Shown: positions 1 to 8,509 of the stretch, piece by piece
Layout: every line of letters begins with the position of its first letter
Position numbering within the stretch: the first letter of the stretch is position 1
Assembly: GCF_014107495.1 (NCBI RefSeq)
Contig: NZ_CP041969.1
Location: forward strand, 3,335,501-3,399,500
Source of the DNA: Cohnella cholangitidis
GTDB lineage: Bacteria > Bacillota > Bacilli > Paenibacillales > Paenibacillaceae
Direction: 5' to 3'
DNA: 64,000 nt
The notes under the pieces: model-generated
What the model saw: only the letters and a program-made list of their open reading frames with translations
Told to the model about the DNA's origin: nothing
Databases searched by the model: none
Translations under genes and position numbers: made by a program

Positions 1-2
1 TC

Positions 3-263
3 GACGATTACGGAATCGTCGTGCTCGGCTGCACGCACTACCCGTTCTACACGAACATCCTTCAGGAAATACTGCCCCCGCACATTCAGATCGTTAACGG
101 GAACGCCGGAACGATCCGCAGGCTGGCGGCTTTGCTTAGCCGTTACGGCGTAGCGTCGGGCAGAGGGAGCGGACAAGTCAAATTCATGTGTACCGGCGGA
201 GAGCAGGCTTATATCGACAAAATGCACACCGCGTTAAATCTCCTGCGCGAGAATAAACTGTAA
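3..263 (+). CDS. murI: Glutamate racemase, C-terminal part (truncated by window start)
   Basis: Glutamate racemase interconverts L- and D-glutamate in the cytoplasm and supplies D-glutamate for peptidoglycan. The visible frame enters from the left edge and reads Asp-Asp-Tyr-Gly-Ile-Val-Val and then the family motif LGCTHYP, which carries the second catalytic cysteine. Only about 87 C-terminal residues are present, so the first catalytic cysteine and the true start lie outside the window. The gene is followed at once by a hairpin, so it ends its transcription unit. Family assignment rests on the LGCTHYP motif and its distance from the C-terminus. Confidence 0.9.
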   Translation, partial: DDYGIVVLGCTHYPFYTNILQEILPPHIQIVNGNAGTIRRLAALLSRYGVASGRGSGQVKFMCTGGEQAYIDKMHTALNLLRENKL

Positions 264-268
264 CCGAA

Positions 269-306
269 AAGGCCGCTGCTCTCTCTATCGGAGAGTTAGC
301 GGCCTT
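269..306 (+). terminator. Terminator-like hairpin after murI
   Basis: AAGGCCGCT and AGCGGCCTT form a 9-bp stem around a loop with a further short pairing (CTCTC/GAGAG). There is no long T-run, so efficiency is uncertain. Confidence 0.5.
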
Positions 307-348
307 ACATGTTGGAGATGCGAGCGCAAGGAAGCCTAACCCGGGCGA

Positions 349-891
349 TTACTTAATCCGTCTTAATCGGACGCGGTAAGCTGCGTAAGTCATAAGGATC
401 GGCAAGCTAGGAACGAGGCCGATCAACCCTGCCGTCTTGAATGCTTGTTCCAGAGCCGTTGTTTCCTCAGTCGACGAGGCGGGCAGGGACGACAGGACGA
501 ACAGGATCGCCGTGAGAAGCGGGATAACGAGGAGCGGCCGGAGCATTCGGACGGTCCTTTTGTATTTCTCGACTTTCGTCTCGTTATCGGTATAGATCGG
601 CTTGGTTCCCGGCACCGCGGAGAAAATATGAATGTTGGAGCTGGAGCATACCCGCGACCATCCGCCGGCCTCGAACAGTTCGATATAGTCTTCCATCTCG
701 TTTGGTTTTACATTGTTGTAATCCACGCTATAAATGAGCTGCTGAGGTTCGCTCTTGCGAACTTTGTAACCGAATGGAGCGAACGAGTCCAGCAGCCAGC
801 CTTTCGCCGCAAGCCGGCTTAACTTGTTCATATCCCCTTGCTCCGTAAAGGCGAGTCCCCCCGACGACACGTAACGTTTGTTCCTAGCCAT
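349..891 (-). CDS. DUF2812 domain membrane protein
   Basis: The roughly 180-residue product has a soluble N-terminal half of DUF2812 type (tryptophan- and aromatic-rich, 'LAAKGWLLDSF', 'GGWSRVC') and two C-terminal membrane segments ending in a basic tail. DUF2812 proteins are typically encoded directly behind a PadR-type repressor, as here, and their function is unknown. The second ATG at 891 lies 9 nt after AGGAGG and fits better than the ATG two codons earlier, which is only 3 nt from it. The start overlaps the end of the PadR gene, so the two are translationally coupled. A role in sensing membrane or cell-wall-active compounds is only an inference from the PadR pairing. Confidence 0.8.
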   Translation of the reverse strand: MARNKRYVSSGGLAFTEQGDMNKLSRLAAKGWLLDSFAPFGYKVRKSEPQQLIYSVDYNNVKPNEMEDYIELFEAGGWSRVCSSSNIHIFSAVPGTKPIYTDNETKVEKYKRTVRMLRPLLVIPLLTAILFVLSSLPASSTEETTALEQAFKTAGLIGLVPSLPILMTYAAYRVRLRRIK

Positions 892-1234
892 TGTCATGCT
901 CCTCCTTCGCCGATATCCGGGCTTGATCTCCGTGCTCCGCCATTCTCTTTCTCCGTTCGATCTCGTTGGAAACGAGCTGCTTTCCTTTGTCCGTGATGGC
1001 GTACGTTTTGCGCCTTTCTTGGCTATCGTCTCCCGTTAAAACGATACTTCCATTGTCCAGCAGCTTCTTGATCAGCGTATACGCCGTCGCGGGACCGATA
1101 GCGACTTCGCCGTTCGTTAGCTTCTCGATATAGCTCATGATGCCGTACCCGTGTCTAGGAACGAGCAGGGATAGCAAGATGTAGTAGGCCGCATCGGTTA
1201 ATTGTTCCATTTCCAATGTATTGTTGCGGGACAA
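884..1234 (-). CDS. PadR family transcriptional regulator
   Basis: This small winged-helix regulator has the PadR core 'ILLSLLVPRHGYGIMSYIE' followed by 'GPATAYTLIKKLLDNGSI' (recognition helix and wing) and a basic, charged C-terminus. PadR proteins repress membrane-protein or efflux genes and often themselves. I chose the TTG at 1234 (protein starting SRNNTLEMEQLTDAAYY) because GGAGG lies 8 nt upstream. A further in-frame ATG at 1288 would put the start inside the adjacent palindrome and has no ribosome site. The gene is cotranscribed with the DUF2812 gene. Confidence 0.85.
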   Translation of the reverse strand: MSRNNTLEMEQLTDAAYYILLSLLVPRHGYGIMSYIEKLTNGEVAIGPATAYTLIKKLLDNGSIVLTGDDSQERRKTYAITDKGKQLVSNEIERRKRMAEHGDQARISAKEEHDNG

Positions 1235-1265
1235 ATTCCCCACCTCCGCCCAATCGACAGTTAAT

Positions 1266-1312
1266 GTATCCATATCAGATATATCCATAACGGATATATC
1301 TGATATGGATAC
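1266..1312. promoter_or_regulatory. Perfect 21-bp-arm palindrome, probable PadR operator
   Basis: GTATCCATATCAGATATATCC is repeated as its exact reverse complement after a 5-nt spacer, about 30 bp upstream of the PadR start. Position, AT-rich symmetry and PadR family habit suggest an autoregulatory operator. Assignment to PadR is inference. Confidence 0.65.
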
Positions 1313-1318
1313 AGTATC

Positions 1319-1390
1319 AAAAGAAAGAGGCTGGCGTCAACCAATAATAACCAAAAAAACGAAGACCGGACCCGATGGGGAACCAGCCTC
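1319..1390 (-). terminator. Possible terminator of the chemoreceptor operon
   Basis: On the minus strand GAGGCTGG and CCAGCCTC flank a loop of about 47 nt and are followed by TTTCTTTT. It lies just beyond the stop of the globin-coupled chemoreceptor. The large loop makes it uncertain. Confidence 0.4.
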
Positions 1391-1411
1391 CGTTTCGCTA
1401 TGAAATTTGGA

Positions 1412-2644
1412 TTAGAAATTTTGCGTTACCGTATTTAGGTCTTCGGCGGAGCTTGCCACTTTAGTCGTCGCCCGGCCGACCTCCTCGATTGCCTTCACTA
1501 ACGAGTTCAACTCCGATTCTAATTTATTGATTTCGGCGAGGCTGCTCTCGAACGCGATCAGAATACGCTCGAACGCTTTCCCGGTCTGCTCGGATTGCAC
1601 GCGTCCGGATTGTACCAGCTGCCGGACTTCCAATATCGATTGCACGACTTCTTGCGATTGGGAGTTGGATTGTTGGATGAGCTCGCTGATCTGTTTGACG
1701 GCTTTGGTGGTCTCTTCGGATAGCTTCTTGACTTCGCTCGCCACGACGGCGAAACCGGCTCCGTGTTGGCCGGCCCGCGCTGCCTCGATGGAGGCGTTGA
1801 ACGACAGGATTCGGGTTTGCGCGGAGATTTCCTGTACGATGCGTACGATCGTTCTCATTTGATCCGAAGATTGAATGAGCTCGGAGAGAGAGGACTCCAT
1901 TTGCAAGGAGCGCTCAAGAATGGATTCCATTTGCGTTTCTAGCTCGTTAAGCTTATCCGAGCCTGTCAGGGCGAGTTGTCGAGAGGTTTGAGCCATGTCG
2001 GCGCTGTGGAGGAATAGTTCGTTGACTTGGTTGCTGCTGGCGACGAGCTGCTCGGTCGAGGCGCTCGTCTGTTCCGTTAACGCGGCCAGCTCTTGGCTGA
2101 CGAGACCGATCTTATGCTTCACCTCTTGCCTGACTTGCTCGTGAACTTTTTCCCTGGCCTCGAGACTCTTCAGGTCGTAGGCTTCGATAACGAGCTGCTG
2201 TTCGAAGTTAAGAAGCTTGGTGACGGCTTTGGTATAGGTCAGGCATTGCTTGCTGTTCGGAATGGAGCGGTGAATGATATCCAGGAAAGCGTTCTGCAAG
2301 TTCTGAAAGCTTCCTATGTACCACTTGGATTCGAGGCCGATGCGTTGATGGACCTCGGCGATCCGCAACCGTTTCTGAATATACCCGTTGTCGATATGTC
2401 CGCTGAAAATTTCGATGATATGCTGCCTAAGCGTCGTCCTAAGCCGCTCGACCGTGCTGTTATCGGTAATGATCTTTTTCAAGTTGGATACTTCCAAAAT
2501 AGTCGAGTAGAAGGTTTCGATAATTTCGTCGATATGCTCGAGAATGAGCGGCTGGAGAGCATGGACGTTCCGTAAATCCTCTTGCGTCAGATCGATCATT
2601 TTCAATTGCGTACTTAGTAGATCGTGATCTACTTCGATGGGCAT
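1412..2644 (-). CDS. Globin-coupled soluble methyl-accepting chemotaxis protein (HemAT-like)
   Basis: The 410-residue product has no membrane segment. Residues about 10-165 match the globin-coupled sensor fold: the block 'EVHQRIGLESKWYIGSF' holds His99, the expected proximal haem ligand. Residues about 170-410 form the coiled-coil signalling domain with the hairpin tip 'NASIEAARAGQHGAGFAV', which contacts CheA/CheW. The family senses O2 or other haem ligands and drives aerotaxis. The tip reads 'RILSFNAS' instead of the usual 'LLALNAA', a mild divergence. The start at 2644 has TAGGAG upstream and sits 5 nt after the stop of the GGDEF-EAL gene, so the pair is one operon. The longer upstream frame is only overlap with that gene. 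Confidence 0.88.
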   Translation of the reverse strand: MPIEVDHDLLSTQLKMIDLTQEDLRNVHALQPLILEHIDEIIETFYSTILEVSNLKKIITDNSTVERLRTTLRQHIIEIFSGHIDNGYIQKRLRIAEVHQRIGLESKWYIGSFQNLQNAFLDIIHRSIPNSKQCLTYTKAVTKLLNFEQQLVIEAYDLKSLEAREKVHEQVRQEVKHKIGLVSQELAALTEQTSASTEQLVASSNQVNELFLHSADMAQTSRQLALTGSDKLNELETQMESILERSLQMESSLSELIQSSDQMRTIVRIVQEISAQTRILSFNASIEAARAGQHGAGFAVVASEVKKLSEETTKAVKQISELIQQSNSQSQEVVQSILEVRQLVQSGRVQSEQTGKAFERILIAFESSLAEINKLESELNSLVKAIEEVGRATTKVASSAEDLNTVTQNF

Positions 2645-2649
2645 GCGGG

Positions 2650-4725
2650 TTACACTCCTATTAGGTAACGGGATTCCAGCCTGTCCGAGGACATAGGCGG
2701 GTCGATGATATAGCCTTGCACGATATCGCAGTCCATTGTCCGCAAATATTCCAGCTGTTCGGTCGTCTCGACGCCTTCCGCGATTACTTTCAGGTTCATG
2801 CCGTGCGCCATGTCGATAATCGCTTTCGTGATGACCGCGCTCTTCTTGTCGCTCGTCAGCTCTTGGACGAAGCTCTTGTCGATTTTCAGAATATCGATCG
2901 GGAACTGCTTCATGTACCCTAGCGCCGAGTAGCCTTTGCCGAAATCGTCTATCGCGATCTGGAATCCGAGCGATTTGAATTCGTGAAGGAGCGGAAGCAC
3001 CGATTCGATATCGTTCATGCTGCTGCTTTCCGTAATCTCGATGACGATTTGTTGCGGATCGCACGGAGTTCGGCGCACGATATCGCGGACGGAAGAGACC
3101 AGATCCGGTGCCATGAACTGCCTTGCGGATAGATTAACGGCAATCGTCGGAACGGTTAGCGATTCCTCCTGCCATGATCTCAACTGAGCGCATACCTCTT
3201 TCAATACCCATCTGCCAATATCCATAATGATGCCGGTTTCTTCCGCGATCGGAATGAATTCGCTAGGCGAGACGGGACCTAACGTAGGATGATTCCAACG
3301 AAGCAACGCTTCGATGCCTTCCATATGGCCGTTCTCGGCATTCACTTGAGGCTGATAGTAGACCTGCAGCTCGCCTTTGGCGGCCGCCCACCGCAACTCG
3401 TTCTCCAAATCAAGCTTGCGCTTGAACGTGTCCATTATGCCTGCGTTGAATAGCTGGTAACCGCCGTTGTGCGTTTTGGCCTCGTACATGGCCAGGTCGG
3501 CATGCTTGACTAAGGTGTTGAAATCGTCGCCGTGCGAGGGACACATGCATATCCCGATACTGGCGGTAAGATACAGTTCGTTGTCTTCGACGACAAAGGG
3601 CCGCTTCATCGAAGAGATCATCCGCTCAGCCGCCGTAATCGCCTCCGAGGGCTCTTGCAAATCTTGCAGAACGACAATAAACTCGTCGCCGCCCAAGCGG
3701 GAAACGATGTCGTTCTTGGTAACGCCCGAGCTTAACCGGTCGGCGACCTGCTGAAGCAGCTTGTCGCCTACGTTGTGCCCCAAGGAATCGTTGACCATCT
3801 TGAATCGGTCCAGATCGACGAATAACACGGCCAGATTGCGCTTGCCTCGGGCGGCTCGCGCCGTAGCTTCGTTCATTAGCTCATAGAGCAGAGTGCGGTT
3901 GGGCAATCCGGTCAGCGGATCGAAGTGGGCTAAATATTTCAGATGCTCTTCGGATTGCTTGCGCTCCGTAATGTCGGTGAACATGCCTATGTAGTTCGTG
4001 ATATGTCCTTGTTCGTCTCGAAGCGTCGAGATGGACAGCCACTCGGGATACAATTCTCCGTTTTTGCGACGATTCCAAATCTCCCCCTGCCACAAACCGG
4101 AGGAATGGATTCGTTCCCACATCTTGATATAGAAATATTGGTTCTGGATGCCGGAGCTCAGCAATCCCGGCGTATGCCCGATAGCTTCTTGTTCGGTATA
4201 CCCGGTCATCGTCGTGAAAGCCTGGTTAACGGCAAGGATTCTCAGCCGTTTATCCGTAATCATGATCCCTTCGCTGGCGTTGCTGAATACTTGCGCATGC
4301 AACCGGAGCCTGGAGATCGTATTCTTGCGATGGGTAATATCGGTGAACATTCCGACGTAGTGGAGCGGGCACCCCTCGTCGTCCTTGACGGAATGTATCG
4401 TAAGCCACTCCGGGTAGATTTCTCCGTTCTTTCTGCGGTTCCAGATTTCCCCTTCCCACTGGCCGTCCTTATGAATAGAAGCCCACATTTTCACGTAAAA
4501 ATCCGCATCCTGCGTTCCCGATTTCAGCATGCTCGGGGTTTGTCCGATGACATCGGACGCGTCGTACCCGGTTATCGCGATGAAAGCAGGATTGACGCTG
4601 ACGATTCTGGAGTAGCGATCGGTAACCATAATGGCTTCCTGCGATTCATAAAATATCGTGGCGTATGGCAACGCCAGGTCTTCTTGTGCCTGCATGCCGC
4701 AAAGGGAGTGAGGATGTCGATTCAT
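2650..4725 (-). CDS. PAS-PAS-GGDEF-EAL cyclic-di-GMP enzyme
   Basis: Residues about 20-135 and 140-260 are two closely similar PAS/PAC modules (each ends 'YVGMFTDITHRK' or 'YIGMFTDITERK'). A GGDEF domain follows at about 265-425 with intact 'RLGGDEFIV', then an EAL domain at about 430-690 with 'EALLRW', 'VNLSARQ', 'IEITES', 'IDDFGKGYSAL', 'KIDKSFV' and 'EGVET'. Both catalytic signatures look complete, so it could make and degrade c-di-GMP, with PAS input choosing the activity. It has no membrane segment. A ribosome site AAAGGGG precedes ATG 4725. It is the middle gene of a STAS / GGDEF-EAL / globin-chemoreceptor operon, which suggests linked control of motility and attachment. Confidence 0.93.
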   Translation of the reverse strand: MNRHPHSLCGMQAQEDLALPYATIFYESQEAIMVTDRYSRIVSVNPAFIAITGYDASDVIGQTPSMLKSGTQDADFYVKMWASIHKDGQWEGEIWNRRKNGEIYPEWLTIHSVKDDEGCPLHYVGMFTDITHRKNTISRLRLHAQVFSNASEGIMITDKRLRILAVNQAFTTMTGYTEQEAIGHTPGLLSSGIQNQYFYIKMWERIHSSGLWQGEIWNRRKNGELYPEWLSISTLRDEQGHITNYIGMFTDITERKQSEEHLKYLAHFDPLTGLPNRTLLYELMNEATARAARGKRNLAVLFVDLDRFKMVNDSLGHNVGDKLLQQVADRLSSGVTKNDIVSRLGGDEFIVVLQDLQEPSEAITAAERMISSMKRPFVVEDNELYLTASIGICMCPSHGDDFNTLVKHADLAMYEAKTHNGGYQLFNAGIMDTFKRKLDLENELRWAAAKGELQVYYQPQVNAENGHMEGIEALLRWNHPTLGPVSPSEFIPIAEETGIIMDIGRWVLKEVCAQLRSWQEESLTVPTIAVNLSARQFMAPDLVSSVRDIVRRTPCDPQQIVIEITESSSMNDIESVLPLLHEFKSLGFQIAIDDFGKGYSALGYMKQFPIDILKIDKSFVQELTSDKKSAVITKAIIDMAHGMNLKVIAEGVETTEQLEYLRTMDCDIVQGYIIDPPMSSDRLESRYLIGV

Positions 4726-4763
4726 GAGTGTACCCCTTTCTGTTGCTGGCTTCGCGTCGTTTG

Positions 4764-5051
4764 TCAGAATGTGATGCCAGCCATGGTTAACCGTTCTTGG
4801 AGCCGTTCGTGCATACCCGTGAAAGTAACCGTCGCGTGAAAATCAGTACAAATCTTCTGCACGGCCAGCAATAATCCGAGACCTGAGCTGTCCATGTCGG
4901 GTACCGCTTCGAGATGAAAGGTGATTCCGGAAAATTCTCGTTGAATCAGCGGGAACAAATGCTGGCGGATGGAAGTCGCTTCTTTAACCCCGATCGTTCC
5001 GGTTAACACGACTTCGATTTGCTGATCGATATCTCTGATTTCATAGCACAT
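4764..5051 (-). CDS. STAS domain protein (anti-sigma factor antagonist type)
   Basis: The 95-residue single-domain STAS protein contains 'VPDMDSSGLGLLLAVQ'. The serine pair at 55-56 is the usual phosphorylation site of SpoIIAA/RsbV-type antagonists, which bind an anti-sigma kinase when unphosphorylated. No kinase or phosphatase partner is encoded nearby, so its partner must be elsewhere or it may act on the downstream c-di-GMP protein. GGGAGG lies upstream of ATG 5051. It is the first gene of the three-gene signalling operon. Confidence 0.88.
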   Translation of the reverse strand: MCYEIRDIDQQIEVVLTGTIGVKEATSIRQHLFPLIQREFSGITFHLEAVPDMDSSGLGLLLAVQKICTDFHATVTFTGMHERLQERLTMAGITF

Positions 5052-5133
5052 GAACGGGCCTCCCTAGAATGGAGCTGTATACCTATCTATACCGTGGATG
5101 GCAATATTTATCTGTGACTTTCCTCACAACGCC

Positions 5134-5173
5134 GCGAAGCCGGCAATCCTAGGAGTAGGAGCGCCGGCTTCGC
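5134..5173. terminator. 11-bp stem inverted repeat between AbrB-family gene and STAS gene
   Basis: GCGAAGCCGGC and GCCGGCTTCGC flank an 18-nt loop. It lies just downstream of the minus-strand AbrB-family gene and probably ends its transcript, although no clear T-run follows. Confidence 0.45.
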
Positions 5174-5188
5174 CTAAAGAAAAGGTAT

Positions 5189-6270
5189 TCATTGTTCGGG
5201 AGAAGGGTTGCTCTTGGCAAGTTTCCTGAAGAGGATTCTAATCAACGGCGGAACGGCGAAAAAGATAAAGAAAGTCCGGAAAAGCTGGTAACTGGTGACG
5301 ATGGAGACATTCGCGTTGATCTCGTGCGCGATGATGCCCATTTGATCCATCCCGCCGGGGGATAGACTCAATAGCGAAGTCGCGGCGGAGACGGGGTGCA
5401 TCATCGTCATCAGGTAGCTTAGCCCGCCCGCGCCTAAGACGAGAATAACGCCGCTGGCTGCGGCAAGCGAGACGATTCGAAGCTTGTTCGGCAGAGTCTC
5501 CGGTTTCAGCAGCAACCCCACATAACATCCGATCATTAACTGCGCGGCCGCGATCAATTGCGAAGGCAATACGGGTCCCGGCATTCCGGATAGATGCAGC
5601 GCGGCGGCGACGATCATCGGGACTAACAAATATGCGGTAGGAAAACGGATTTTTTGCCTAGTATGGCGCAAATGGTGCAGGCGATGGCATAGGGAATAAG
5701 ATCGGGCAGAAGTTCGCCCCAGCTCGCGGACGCCGTTGCATGGATCGAATCCGGAAGCGCCGGGTGCGCCGAGCCGATTATCGGGCTGAAAATGATAAGA
5801 GGGACGGCTACGACGATCATCATTAACCTGGAAGCTTGCAAGAAAGCGACGACCGTGATGTCGATGCCTTTCGTCTCCTCCGCGAGGGCGATCATCTGCG
5901 TAAGTCCGCCTGGAATGCTCCCCGTCAAAGCGGTCGGGAAAGGAATTCCCGTCAGTTTCGATAAGCCGTAAGCGATGAGCGAGCAGAGGAGCAGCAATAG
6001 TAAGGTCAGCAAAACCATCGAAGGCAGCTGACGGGAGATTTCCCGAAGCGTCGCGATCGTAAACGAGAGGCCGATGGCGTAGCCGACGACAATGAGTCCC
6101 GCGCTCTGGAAGTAGCCCGGCCAATGGAGCTTAACGGACCCTCGGCTAGCTAACCATACTCCGATCATAGGCCCGAGCAGCCAGGGGATCGGGATATGCG
6201 CGAGCGTGAAGAGATAGCCGGACGCTAGAGCGATAAGCAAGGTCAGGCCGATTCCTTGGACAGTTCTCAT
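5189..6270 (-). pseudogene. AbrB-family (TIGR03082-type) membrane protein, frameshifted
   Basis: The combined product is a polytopic membrane protein of about 360 residues made of two repeated halves, each with a 'PWLLGPM'/'AYLLVPM'-like start and a glycine motif ('TGSIPGGLTQM', 'LLSLSPGGMDQMG'). This is the duplicated membrane family often named AbrB or putative ammonia monooxygenase; its substrate is unknown. The frame breaks at an A6 run (plus-strand T6, 5650-5655). The upstream half reads to '..CAILGKK' and then meets a stop eight codons later, and the downstream half resumes in the -1 frame at 'IRFPTAYLLVPM'. One missing or extra base explains it. I prefer ATG 6270 (GGAGG 12 nt upstream); ATG 6303 has no ribosome site. 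Confidence 0.8.
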
Positions 6271-6317
6271 ATGAGTTGTAATCCTCCGGATAAATCGAGT
6301 CATATTCGGCGAAACAA

Positions 6318-6352
6318 GAGGGCCGGGTTCCTCCTCGGAGGATACCCGGCCT
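6318..6352 (-). terminator. Terminator of fabV
   Basis: GGCCGGGT and ACCCGGCC pair around an inner hairpin (TCCTCC/GGAGGA). On the minus strand it directly follows the fabV stop and ends CTCTTGTTT. Confidence 0.7.
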
Positions 6353-6366
6353 TAGTCGTTCGTGGC

Positions 6367-7557
6367 TTAGCTCAAATTCGGAATGCTTACGTTCGGGTCG
6401 ACGTCCGCTTCGTAATCGACGCCGTCCGTTTCGAATCCGAACAATTGGAAGAACTCGCGTCGGTAGCCTGCGAGATCCGTCAGTCGGTTAATATTATCCG
6501 TCGTCAGATCGGCCCAGATTTTCGCGACTTCCTGTTGAACGTCATCCCGCATTTCCCAATCGTCGATACGGATGCGGCCTTCTTCGTCGACCGGGACGCC
6601 CGCCTCCGAATAGAGACGGTCGGCGAACAGGCGGTAGGTTTGCTCGATGCACCCTTCGTGGATGCCTTTTTCCTTCATGACCTTATACAAGGCGGAGATA
6701 TATAGCGGCACGACCGGAATAGCCGAGCTGGATTGAGTGACAAGCGCTTTGCTGACGGTGACGTATGCCCGTCCGCCGTTTGCCCCGAGCTGTTCGTTCA
6801 ACTGCTTGGCCGTAGCTTCAAGGTGGTCTTTGGCTTGTCCGATCGTTCCGTCGCGGTAGATGTCTTTCGTAATTTTCGAACCGATATAGGAATAAGCGAT
6901 CGTGGTCGCATCGTCGGCCAATACTCCGCCTTGCCGCAACGCGTCGATCCACAATTGCCAGTCGTCGCCGCCCATGACGTCGACCGTCTCGCGAATTTCT
7001 TCTTCCGTTGCCGGCTCGATCGTGATCGTACTCACTTCGCCGTCATGGAAGTTTACGGTTTTGTTCGTATAAGGCTGTCCGATCGGCTTCAGCACCGAAT
7101 TGGACGTTATTCCCGTCTTAGGATCCGTTCGGCGAGGCGATGCCACGCTGTATACGACCAGATCTACCTGTCCGAGCTCGCGGCGGATGAGATCGACCGC
7201 CTTTTGCTTTGTCTCGTCGGTGAAGGCATCACCGGTTACGCTATACGATTTGAGCCCGGCTTGTTGGGCCGCGTTCTCGAATGCCGCCGAATTGTACCAG
7301 CCGGCGGAAGCCGGGCGGTCTACGGCGCGTTGGCCTTGGCGGTATATGCCGACGGTATTGGCGCCTGCGCCGAAAGCCGCAACGATTCTGGAGGCTAGCC
7401 CGTATCCGGCGGATGCTCCGATAACGAGCACGTTGCGTGGCCCTTTCAGCGCCGGTTGTGCTTTTACGTAGTCTACTTGTTCCTGTACTTGCGCAGCGCA
7501 GCCTTGCGGGTGCGCAGTCGTGCAAATAAATCCGCGTGTTCTTGGTTTGATGATCAT
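6367..7557 (-). CDS. fabV: Trans-2-enoyl-ACP (CoA) reductase FabV
   Basis: FabV reduces trans-2-enoyl-ACP with NADH, the last step of each fatty-acid elongation cycle, and is naturally resistant to triclosan. The 396-residue product has the family length. It carries the N-terminal 'MIIKPRTRGFICTTAHPQGC', the cofactor loop 'VIGASAGYGLASR' and the family-specific Tyr-x8-Lys pair (Tyr222 and Lys231 in 'AYSYIGSKITK'). The start at ATG 7557 gives the canonical N-terminus; a longer open frame to 7674 has no support. The gene stands alone between terminators. Whether it is the only enoyl reductase of the organism cannot be told here. Confidence 0.96.
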   Translation of the reverse strand: MIIKPRTRGFICTTAHPQGCAAQVQEQVDYVKAQPALKGPRNVLVIGASAGYGLASRIVAAFGAGANTVGIYRQGQRAVDRPASAGWYNSAAFENAAQQAGLKSYSVTGDAFTDETKQKAVDLIRRELGQVDLVVYSVASPRRTDPKTGITSNSVLKPIGQPYTNKTVNFHDGEVSTITIEPATEEEIRETVDVMGGDDWQLWIDALRQGGVLADDATTIAYSYIGSKITKDIYRDGTIGQAKDHLEATAKQLNEQLGANGGRAYVTVSKALVTQSSSAIPVVPLYISALYKVMKEKGIHEGCIEQTYRLFADRLYSEAGVPVDEEGRIRIDDWEMRDDVQQEVAKIWADLTTDNINRLTDLAGYRREFFQLFGFETDGVDYEADVDPNVSIPNLS

Positions 7558-7797
7558 TGTACGTTGATTTCCCTTCTGAGTTCGATTGCTGTTTTCTATT
7601 TTAACGATTTTTCGCCAAAACGGAAACTCCGGTAGTCGTCCCCTCGATTCTCTGCCTATCGCGTTATGCAACATAAGAACTAATTTCGTATAATGGCTTT
7701 GGGTGTCAGAGTAGAATGACAGAGGATATGAACCTGAGAGAATGGATACTCTATTAGTAGAGTCGATATTTTAAATTGAAAGGGCAAAGGTTAAAAA

Positions 7798-8409
7798 ATG
7801 AATACGAATCAAGAGGTTTCCGCAGTGCGCTCCAGTTCTAAGCCGATGAGCCGTCAACGCCGCAGCTGGCTGTGGTTGGCCGCATTCGCGATGCTGGCTA
7901 TACTCCTTCTGGCAGACGCGGGAAAGTTGCAACGATGGCTTCCGATCGGATGGTTTCGCGAGGTTCAGGCCGTCACGGGCTTGCATCCGATCGTTGCAGA
8001 GCATAAGGATAAACTAATCGCCGAAAGCAAAAAAATAGGAATCCGCGTAGTTATCACCGATGATTTTCGCAGCACGGAAGAGCAGGATGCCTTGTATCGG
8101 AAGGGGAGGAGCGATGGCGGAGCGATCGTTACGCAAGTGAAGGGAGGGCAATCTTTCCACAATTACGGTCTTGCGATCGATTTCGCGCTAGGAGTCGCCG
8201 GGGGCAAAGTGATATGGGACTTGGAATACGACGGGAACGGCAACGGCAAGTCGGATTGGATGGAAGTGGTGGCCATCGCCAAGAGGCTGGGGTTCAGCTG
8301 GGGCGGAGATTGGGCGAGTTTTCCCGATTATCCTCACCTGCAGATGGATTTCGGTTACTCGATAGGCGAGCTTCAACGGGGCTGGCGACCTCCGGAGCAA
8401 ACGTCATAG
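7798..8409 (+). CDS. Membrane-anchored M15-family peptidoglycan peptidase (CwlK/YcdD-like)
   Basis: The 203-residue product has a membrane anchor at about residues 23-40 and an extracytoplasmic zinc peptidase domain. Zinc ligands are seen in 'SFHNYGLAIDF' (His121, Asp128) and 'DYPHLQMDFGYS' (His180), and the block 'GFSWGGDWASFPDYPHLQ' is typical of L-alanoyl-D-glutamate or D-Ala-D-Ala peptidases of M15. It would cleave peptide stems in the cell wall. The start is ATG 7798 with AAAGGG/AAAGG upstream. It is divergent from fabV across about 240 bp that should hold both promoters. The exact bond cleaved is not decidable from sequence. Confidence 0.88.
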   Translation: MNTNQEVSAVRSSSKPMSRQRRSWLWLAAFAMLAILLLADAGKLQRWLPIGWFREVQAVTGLHPIVAEHKDKLIAESKKIGIRVVITDDFRSTEEQDALYRKGRSDGGAIVTQVKGGQSFHNYGLAIDFALGVAGGKVIWDLEYDGNGNGKSDWMEVVAIAKRLGFSWGGDWASFPDYPHLQMDFGYSIGELQRGWRPPEQTS

Positions 8410-8509
8410 CCTGCTAAGCAAGCGAAGATCCTTCTAGTCGTTTATGGTACTCCGACTTCTTCAAATGGAGTATAATGGAAGAATGCATACAGGATTAGGA
8501 GGATCTTCC

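Noticed and set aside
2645..3064. 140-codon N-terminal extension of the globin-coupled chemoreceptor
   Set aside because: It overlaps the EAL domain coding region in another frame, and the ribosome site and globin domain support ATG 2644.
3943..4839. A 298-codon plus-strand open frame opposite the GGDEF-EAL gene
   Set aside because: It lies antisense to a fully convincing PAS-GGDEF-EAL protein, shows no domain, and is explained by codon bias in the real gene.
5650..5655. Programmed -1 ribosomal frameshifting in the AbrB-family gene
   Set aside because: The base before the AAA AAA codons is C, so the slippery heptamer is not canonical, and no reason for regulated frameshifting in this family is known to me.
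7558..7674. N-terminal extension of FabV to 7674
   Set aside because: The family starts at MIIKPR, and the extra 39 codons are in the intergenic promoter region without homology.
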